Shown: piece after piece, positions 55,428 to 61,158 of the stretch
Layout of the letters: every line of letters begins with the position of its first letter
How positions within the stretch are numbered: the first letter of the stretch is position 1
NCBI GenBank assembly: GCA_016706685.1
Contig: JADJJE010000002.1
Span: forward strand, 372,001-436,000
Direction of reading: 5' to 3'
Source: Sandaracinaceae bacterium
Lineage (GTDB): Bacteria; Myxococcota_A; Polyangia; Polyangiales; Houyiibacteriaceae
Length of the DNA stretch: 64,000 nt
Program-made: the position numbers and the translations under genes
The notes under the pieces: model-generated
What the model saw: only the letters and a program-made list of their open reading frames with translations
Databases searched by the model: none
Told to the model about the DNA's origin: nothing

Positions 55428-55838
55428 CTACGCGGGCTTCGACTTCGCAATGCGCTCGAGCTCCGAAGCGACGGCCGCCTTGTCGATGCGTCCTTCGGCG
55501 ACACCCATCGTCAGTTCGTAGAACGCCTCGGAGCCATGATCGAGAGTGATCCCGTTCAGATCGAGGAAAACCTGGGCGGCAAGCAGCCCCGCCCGCTTGT
55601 TGCCGTCGATGAAGGGGTGGTTCGAGACGATGTGAAACAGATAGGCCCCCGCCATCGCGAAGAGGCCCTCGTGCGCGTAGGCGCCACCGAACGAAGCCTG
55701 AGGCTGGGCCAAGGCCGACTCCAGGAGTCCACGATCACGCAGGCCCGCGCCGCCTCCGAAGCGAACGAGCTGAGCCTGGTGCAGCGCGAGCACCACCTCG
55801 ACCGTGAGGAACTCGATCTCGGCAGAAGCGTCGCTCAC
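55428..55838 (-). CDS. Doc-type toxin (Fic/DOC family)
   Basis: 136 residues. The Fic core is HPFIDGNKRAG (His 74 in SNHPFIDGN). The start FLTVEVVLALHQAQLVRFGG and LLESALAQPQASFGG are typical of death-on-curing proteins. Doc phosphorylates EF-Tu and stops translation. Its start overlaps the upstream AbrB-type antitoxin gene by 4 bases, so it forms a complete type II toxin-antitoxin module with it. Confidence 0.92.
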   Translation of the reverse strand: MSDASAEIEFLTVEVVLALHQAQLVRFGGGAGLRDRGLLESALAQPQASFGGAYAHEGLFAMAGAYLFHIVSNHPFIDGNKRAGLLAAQVFLDLNGITLDHGSEAFYELTMGVAEGRIDKAAVASELERIAKSKPA

Positions 55839-56065
55839 TTCGCGAGCTTCCGATACGTCTCCTCGTGCGCGTCCATGAGCCGGTCCGCAGCGGCGAGCGC
55901 GCGGTCCATCAAGGGCGCCTTCCTCACCGGGCGGATGATGAGCGCCTCGCCGTCGGTCGTGACCTCGAGCGGAGTGTCCTTGTTGATGTCCAGCAGCTCC
56001 AGAATCGGGCGCTCGATGATGAGGCCTAGGCTGTTGCCGACCGCGGAGAGCTTCTTGACCATCAT
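55835..56065 (-). CDS. AbrB/MazE-type antitoxin of the Doc module
   Basis: 76 residues. VKKLSAVGNSLGLIIERPIL is the swapped-hairpin AbrB/MazE DNA-binding fold; TPLEVTTDGEALIIRPVRKA completes it, and the tail (LMDAHEETYRKLAK) would cover the toxin. Phd is the classical Doc partner, but AbrB-type antitoxins with Doc toxins are known. It would autorepress the module. The 192-base gap upstream is noncoding and must contain the promoter. Confidence 0.88.
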   Translation of the reverse strand: MMVKKLSAVGNSLGLIIERPILELLDINKDTPLEVTTDGEALIIRPVRKAPLMDRALAAADRLMDAHEETYRKLAK

Positions 56066-56258
56066 GGGTGCCTCGTTCTTACGTGCGTAACACGCTGAGT
56101 GTAACGCCACGGCGCGCGCCAGCGCCAGCTGCCGACGGTCGAGCCTCGACCACCCGACCGACCAGCGCTCGGTCCAAGAGGGTCGGGGACGCACAGCGGC
56201 CAATGTGCTCGCGGACCAGCGACCGCGCTGATGCGTGGAATGATCATTGCGCCGGGGG

Positions 56259-56675
56259 CTATCGGCGCGAGAGCCATGCGTCCACGTCAGCGACGTAGGA
56301 CTCGAGATCGCCGAGGTGATTCTCGACGACGTCGCGGACGATGCGGAGGTCGACCACTTCGTAGCCGTGGACGACGACGTTCCTGAAGCCCGCCATCCGC
56401 GCCATCTCGGTGGCCCGGGTGGGCGCGAGCACACCGTGCTCGGCCAGCTTGGCGAACGCATCGCTGTTCGAGCGAGGCTCGCCGAGACCCTCTTCCGAGA
56501 TCAGGTGGAACGCCACGTCGAGCGCCGCCTGGATCGCCAGCTGGAGGGTGTGCACCACGAAGCGCTCCTCGCGCAGGTCGGTGGAGATCCGTGTCGGGTC
56601 CGCCATCGTGCGGAGCTCGTGCAAGCAGCGCAGAACGAAGGCGAGCTTCTTCTGGACGAGCGCGACGTCGGTCAT
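56259..56675 (-). CDS. hepT: HepT-type toxin (DUF86 family)
   Basis: 138 residues, all helical. The catalytic RX4H motif is RNVVVH, followed by GYEVVDLRIV; LQLAIQAALDVAFHLISEEG is the family core. HepT is a HEPN RNase of MNT-HepT modules. Its start overlaps the MNT gene by 4 bases. A partial second copy lies 2.2 kb to the left. No signs of damage are seen in this copy. Confidence 0.9.
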   Translation of the reverse strand: MTDVALVQKKLAFVLRCLHELRTMADPTRISTDLREERFVVHTLQLAIQAALDVAFHLISEEGLGEPRSNSDAFAKLAEHGVLAPTRATEMARMAGFRNVVVHGYEVVDLRIVRDVVENHLGDLESYVADVDAWLSRR

Positions 56676-57082
56676 GACGCGACCCGACGCGCGCGGCGCA
56701 GCGCGGCCTCGCGGATGCTCGCCAGTCTCGGCACGAGGTCGAAGTACTCGTGCCGCTTGCGGACCTCGAACGCGATGCGGCGCGGGCGGTCGCGGTCCAG
56801 CACCAGCACCCCGTCCCGCAGCACGCGATGGACGAGCTCCACGTCGGCATCGTCGATGACGACGAGATCGACCTCCCGGCCGACCGCGCGCTCTAGGTAG
56901 AGCGCGAGCTCGGTCGGGAGATCCTCGAGGGTCCCGGACGCGGGCTTACCGCGCAGCACGGCGATGTCCACGTCGCTGTCCGGTCGCGCGCTCCCCCGCG
57001 CCACGCTCCCGAAGACCCAGGCCGCGACCACGTCGCCCCGCTCCGCGACGGCTCTCCGGACGGCGTCGATCGAAGGGTTCAT
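56672..57082 (-). CDS. mntA: MNT-type minimal nucleotidyltransferase antitoxin
   Basis: 136 residues from ATG 57082. The active site is VFGSVARGSARPDSDVDIAV: G25-S26 and D37/D39 hold metal and nucleotide. In characterised modules this antitoxin AMPylates the HepT toxin near its catalytic motif and silences it. ELALYLERAVGREVDLVVID supplies the third acidic residue region. A start at 57094 is also possible. The pair is transcribed leftward as one unit. Confidence 0.9.
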   Translation of the reverse strand: MNPSIDAVRRAVAERGDVVAAWVFGSVARGSARPDSDVDIAVLRGKPASGTLEDLPTELALYLERAVGREVDLVVIDDADVELVHRVLRDGVLVLDRDRPRRIAFEVRKRHEYFDLVPRLASIREAALRRARRVAS

Positions 57083-57491
57083 CGGGACAACCATACCACG
57101 TGGAACCCAGGCGGAGCCTAAGGAGACCATCGCGCGGAAACTGGGCAATACGTGTCCGGGTGCGCCGACACACGGGTGGTGACCAACGCCAACGACGCCG
57201 CCATCACGATCGCGTGTGCCTGAGAGAGGACCAGCGAGTCGATGGTCAGAGCCAAGCCATGGGCGCGGGTGGAAACCGAACTCGACGGTGCTGCCTTCGC
57301 GTTCCCCGTTCCTGGGCGGTTGGTGCTGCTCGGCTCGGACCCAGCGGCGGTCGACTTCTACGACGCGCTCGGAGCCCTGCCCTGCGCGCCAGCGGCCTGG
57401 AAGGCGCCACCGGGAATGGTGGCGAGGGTGATCCCCGCCACGGTTTGTGCCACGATGTCCACCGTGGCTGCCGCGCTCCGAGACTGACACC
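57083..57491. other. Intergenic region without a convincing gene
   Basis: About 400 bases upstream of the MNT gene. Short open stretches exist on both strands, for example 57154-57227 plus, ending NANDAAITIACA, and 57242-57487 plus (81 residues), but none has a ribosome site plus coherent coding character. It probably contains gene debris at the edge of the accessory island and the MNT-HepT promoter. Confidence 0.4.
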
Positions 57492-57674
57492 ATGCCGAAG
57501 CTGACCCGCGAAGAAGCAGAAAATGCCTTTCTCCAGACGTTCGAGCGGGCCGCGCCGCATGATCACGGTGGCGTGCTCGTGGGTGGCGTGCCGGTGGCGT
57601 CGAAGATCGAGCCGCCCAGCACGCTGGCCGAAGGCGGCCAAGCTCGAGCGCACGGCACCGGCAAGACTCGCTGA
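57492..57674 (+). CDS. Possible small protein
   Basis: 60 residues. The start MPKLTREEAENAFLQTFERA looks like a genuine soluble helix, but the end (QARAHGTGKTR) resembles random frame. No good ribosome site is visible. It may be the start of a broken gene. Low confidence. Confidence 0.3.
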   Translation: MPKLTREEAENAFLQTFERAAPHDHGGVLVGGVPVASKIEPPSTLAEGGQARAHGTGKTR

Positions 57675-57765
57675 CGGACGACCAGCGCTGCTGGCGCGGA
57701 TTCCGGGCTTGCTCACCTAGCCGGGAGGGGGCGACCATCGGCTCGTGCAGCTCGGAAGCGCCCGT

Positions 57766-58815
57766 GTGAGTCGTCGTCGGCCAAGATGGCCGTCCCCCGA
57801 CGCGCGTCGCTGGGTCGGCTCGGGCATGCTCATCGCCACCATGATGCTCGCCGCGTCCTGCGACCGCGCCATCGACGAGGCCACGCTCACCCGCGAGACC
57901 GAAGAAGCCCAGCAGGCCGAAGCCGCCGCACGGGAGCGCTTCGGGACCGGCGACGAGCGCACCGCGTGGACGCTCACGGTCACCGGGCGCGTCCCCTCCA
58001 CCACGGTGCTCCCCTTCCGCGAGGTGGAGCGGCTCGCCACCACGGAGTACCTCGCGAAGCCCACCAACGAAGACGCGGACCCGCCGCCGGCGCGCTTCCG
58101 TGGGGCCCGGCTGGTGGAGCTGATGGCACGGGCGGAGGCGCCGGCGGATGCCGCGGAGGTCACGCTGGTGGCGAACGATGGCTTCCGAGCCACGTTCGCG
58201 GCGCCGGACGTGCGCACCTACCCGGTGATGCTCTCCATCCTGTGGGACGGCGTGCCCATCACGCGCAGTCGCGGCGGGCCGCTGCTCTCCACGGTGCCGA
58301 ACTTCACCGAGCCGGCGATCGAGGAGCGGTACAACTACTCGTGGTGGGTGTTCTACGTGACGCACCTGGTGGTGGACACCGCCGAGGTCGCGCTGCGCAT
58401 CGGGGACTGCACGCTCGGTCGGACGCAGCTGGCCGCGCTGCCCCCAGCCGAGGTCACGGTGCGCCACGGCTTCCGCGTGGGCTGGCCCAGCGGGGAGCTG
58501 CGCATCGCTGGCGTGCGCGTGCGGGACGCGCTGGCCGCGTGCGAGGCGGCCGTCGGCCCAGGCGACCGCGTGCGCGTGCGCGTGATGGCGCCGGTGCCGG
58601 ACGGGGACGGTCACGCCGTGCGGCTCGACGCCCGGTCCATCGCGGACACCGACGTGCTGCTCGGGCTGCGCTTCGGAGCCGACGACCAGCCCATCCCGGC
58701 GCGGCTCGGTGGCCCGGTGGTGCTGGTCTTCCCGCCCGGCGTGAGCGGGCCGAGCCAGAGCGAGTGGCCCACGTTCGTGCGTGGCCTCGACGTGGAACGC
58801 GGGAGCGCACCATGA
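57766..58815 (+). CDS. Lipoprotein with SUOX-like (oxidoreductase molybdopterin-binding) fold
   Basis: 349 residues from GTG 57766, chosen because GGAAG lies 8 bases upstream and the signal then has a basic start. The lipobox is LAASC (C32). The domain (AWTLTVTGRVPSTTVLPFRE, ARLVELMARAEA, VTLVANDGFRATFAAPDVRT, ILWDGVPITRSRGGPL) follows the fold of sulfite-oxidase-type molybdopterin-binding proteins, but the cofactor cysteine motif is not evident, so it may only keep the fold. It overlaps the cyclase gene by 4 bases and probably serves as its periplasmic sensor partner. Confidence 0.75.
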   Translation: MSRRRPRWPSPDARRWVGSGMLIATMMLAASCDRAIDEATLTRETEEAQQAEAAARERFGTGDERTAWTLTVTGRVPSTTVLPFREVERLATTEYLAKPTNEDADPPPARFRGARLVELMARAEAPADAAEVTLVANDGFRATFAAPDVRTYPVMLSILWDGVPITRSRGGPLLSTVPNFTEPAIEERYNYSWWVFYVTHLVVDTAEVALRIGDCTLGRTQLAALPPAEVTVRHGFRVGWPSGELRIAGVRVRDALAACEAAVGPGDRVRVRVMAPVPDGDGHAVRLDARSIADTDVLLGLRFGADDQPIPARLGGPVVLVFPPGVSGPSQSEWPTFVRGLDVERGSAP

Positions 58816-60305
58816 GACACGAGACCCGGCCGTTCCGCTCCATCGCCGCGCGTCTCTCGCTCACCACCACGGCGCTCGTGGCGAGCGTGCTCGTGGCGGT
58901 GGTGGCCGTGTGGACCACCAGCCAGCAGCGGGCCATCCGCGACGCCACGCAGCACGAGGCCAGCTCCATCGCCACCAGCCTCGCGGCGGCGTGGGCCAAC
59001 GAGCTCATCGACGAGAACTGGAGCCAGATCCGCACCATGCTCAGCGTGGTCATCGAGCAGAGCCCGGACATCGTCTATGTGTTCGTGACCGACCGGCGGC
59101 AGCACGACCGGGTCATCGCGGCCGTGCCCGACGACCAGATCGACCGCTTCGTGCCCGACCTGGTCCCGCTCCGTACCACCGAGGCTGCGAACGCCGACAC
59201 CCAAGACGCGCGCGAGCTCGAGACGCACCTGCTGCGCGACGTGACGTTCGAAGGGGAGCCGCGCGCGCGCCGGGGCGACCGCATCGTGGAGGTGGCGGCC
59301 GACATCCGCGCCTTCGAGGGGACCGAGAGCTTCGGGGTGCTGCGCGTGGGCATCTCCACCGCGCGCATCGAGCGCGTGCTGGCCGACACCGCGAAAGACG
59401 TGGTGCTCATCGCCGCGGGCTTCCTGGTGCTGGGGCTGCTCGGGTCGCTCTTCGTGGCCCAGCGCATCGCGAGCCCGGTCCGCTCGCTCGAGCGCAGCGC
59501 CGCGCGCATGGCCGAGGGAGACCTCGCCCATCGCGCGAACGTCCAGCGCACCGACGAGATCGGGGCGCTCGCGGCCACGTTCAACGACATGGCTGGCACG
59601 CTCGAGGCCAGCTTCGGGCGGCTGGAGGCCACCGTCACCTCGTTCGAGCGCTTCGTGCCGCGCAAGTTCCTGGGCGTGGTGGCGCCCGACGGCATCGAGA
59701 AGATCCGCGTGGGCGAGCGGGCCACGCGCACCATCACCATCCTGTTCAGCGACATCCGCGGCTACACCTCGCTCTCCGAGGCCATGAGCGCGGAGCAGAT
59801 GTTCGAGCTGCTCAACGACTACCTCGCGCGCATGGGCAACGAGATCGACCCGCGCGGCGGCTTCATCGACAAGTACATCGGCGACGCGATCATGGCGCTC
59901 TTCGACGAGGAGCACACGGACGAGGCGCTGCTCGCCTGCCTCGCCATGCGCCGCTCGCTGGCCGAGTGGAACGTGGAGCGCAAGGCGCGTGGTGAGCCGC
60001 CCATCGACACCGGCATCGGCCTGCACCGCGGCGAGGTGATCATGGGCACCGTGGGCTACCGCAGCCGCATCGACTCCACGGTCATCGGCGACGCGGTGAA
60101 CCTGGCCTCGCGCATCGAGGGCATGACCAAGAATTACGGCTGCGCCATCCTCGTGACCGACGAGGTGAAGGACGCGCTCCTGCACCCGGAGCGCTTCAAG
60201 ATCACGCTGGTGGACGCAGCGGTGAAGGTGAAGGGCAAGGACATCGCCGTGGCGCTCTACTCGGTGGAGGAGCCCGCGAACGTGCCGAGGCCGGAGCTCG
60301 GCTGA
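58812..60305 (+). CDS. Membrane adenylate/guanylate cyclase (class III) with HAMP domain
   Basis: 497 residues. Two transmembrane helices (LSLTTTALVASVLVAVVAVW at about 15-34 and VVLIAAGFLVLGLLGSLFVA at about 196-215) enclose a periplasmic sensor of about 160 residues. A HAMP domain (SPVRSLERSAARMAEGDLAH) and the cyclase domain follow: ITILFSDIRGYTSLSE holds the metal Asp, GGFIDKYIGDAIMALF the second Asp, and VIGDAVNLASRIEG the transition-state residues. It makes cAMP or cGMP. The upstream lipoprotein overlaps its start by 4 bases. Confidence 0.95.
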   Translation: MRHETRPFRSIAARLSLTTTALVASVLVAVVAVWTTSQQRAIRDATQHEASSIATSLAAAWANELIDENWSQIRTMLSVVIEQSPDIVYVFVTDRRQHDRVIAAVPDDQIDRFVPDLVPLRTTEAANADTQDARELETHLLRDVTFEGEPRARRGDRIVEVAADIRAFEGTESFGVLRVGISTARIERVLADTAKDVVLIAAGFLVLGLLGSLFVAQRIASPVRSLERSAARMAEGDLAHRANVQRTDEIGALAATFNDMAGTLEASFGRLEATVTSFERFVPRKFLGVVAPDGIEKIRVGERATRTITILFSDIRGYTSLSEAMSAEQMFELLNDYLARMGNEIDPRGGFIDKYIGDAIMALFDEEHTDEALLACLAMRRSLAEWNVERKARGEPPIDTGIGLHRGEVIMGTVGYRSRIDSTVIGDAVNLASRIEGMTKNYGCAILVTDEVKDALLHPERFKITLVDAAVKVKGKDIAVALYSVEEPANVPRPELG

Positions 60306-60358
60306 GTCGCCGCTCGTGACGGTTGGCAAGGAGGGCAGTCGGTCCCTACACTCGAAGG

Positions 60359-60586
60359 ATGCAGCCCATGCTGATCCACGTTCCGACGCTCGCTGAAGAG
60401 GTGGCGCCGTATCGGGCGCTCTCCGACGTGCAGCGCGCGGCAATGCTGAGAGCGGTGTGTCGAGCGGGGGCGCGAATGGCGCTGGCTCGTCCTGATGCGG
60501 CCGCCGTCCTCGCCTATCGTGACCCCGTGTCGCCCGAGACGGAGGCCGCGCTGGCTCGGCTCATCCGCGAGTTCCGGCGCTCATGA
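60359..60586 (+). CDS. Small protein upstream of AbiEii-like nucleotidyltransferase (putative antitoxin)
   Basis: 75 residues from ATG 60359. Helical and soluble: PTLAEEVAPYRALSDVQRAA, MLRAVCRAGARMALARPDAA, and LARLIREFRRS at the end. No family is recognised. It overlaps the next gene by 4 bases (ATGA). Its size and position fit a toxin-antitoxin partner; this is inference from context. Confidence 0.7.
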   Translation: MQPMLIHVPTLAEEVAPYRALSDVQRAAMLRAVCRAGARMALARPDAAAVLAYRDPVSPETEAALARLIREFRRS

Positions 60587-61146
60587 GCATGCCGGTCGCC
60601 CCGGTCGACCCACTCGATGCGGCGTTGCACCTCGGCGATCACATGAGTGCCGCGGGTGTCTCGTATGCCATCGGTGGCGCGCTGGCGTACGGTTGGTGGG
60701 CGGTCCCCCGCGCGACGATGGATGTCGACATCAACCTGTTCGTCGAAGACCAGCTGCTCGACGCAGCGCTCGACGCACTCTCGGCGGCGGGAGTCGAGTT
60801 CGTGCGCCCCGCAGCTCGCGCAGAGCACGAAGCACGCGGCATGTTCACCGCCATGCTCGGGCCGTTCCGAATCGATGTGTTTACGCCGAGCATTCCGTTC
60901 TCGATGGAGGCCGCACGCACCAAGGTCCTCATCCACATCGAGGGTCGCCCACTGTGGGTGCTCTCGGCCGAGGCCATCTGCGTGTTCAAGATGCTGTTCT
61001 TTCGCCCCAAGGACCTGGCCGACCTCGAGCGTTTGGTCTCGCTTCGCGCGGACCTCGACGGCGCCTATGTTCGGAAGTGGCTGGTGGACATGATGGGTGA
61101 GGACGACGTGCGCGTGCAGCGCTGGGACGAAGTCCTCGGCAGCTGA
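60583..61146 (+). CDS. AbiEii-like nucleotidyltransferase
   Basis: 187 residues. The nucleotidyltransferase motif is AIGGALAYGWWAVPRATMDVD, here with D47 and D49 as metal ligands and the preceding GGALAYG loop. FRIDVFTPSIPFS supplies the third acidic residue. This matches the nucleotidyltransferase family that includes AbiEii/AbiGii toxins of phage-defence modules. Together with the small gene before it, it may form such a module, though the partner does not look like the AbiEi winged helix. Confidence 0.82.
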   Translation: MSMPVAPVDPLDAALHLGDHMSAAGVSYAIGGALAYGWWAVPRATMDVDINLFVEDQLLDAALDALSAAGVEFVRPAARAEHEARGMFTAMLGPFRIDVFTPSIPFSMEAARTKVLIHIEGRPLWVLSAEAICVFKMLFFRPKDLADLERLVSLRADLDGAYVRKWLVDMMGEDDVRVQRWDEVLGS

Positions 61147-61158
61147 GCGTCGCGCCGC

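Noticed and set aside
57246..57716. 156-codon minus-strand open frame left of the SUOX-fold lipoprotein gene
   Set aside because: Arg/Pro-rich, no ribosome site, and no coherent fold; treated as noise in a debris region.
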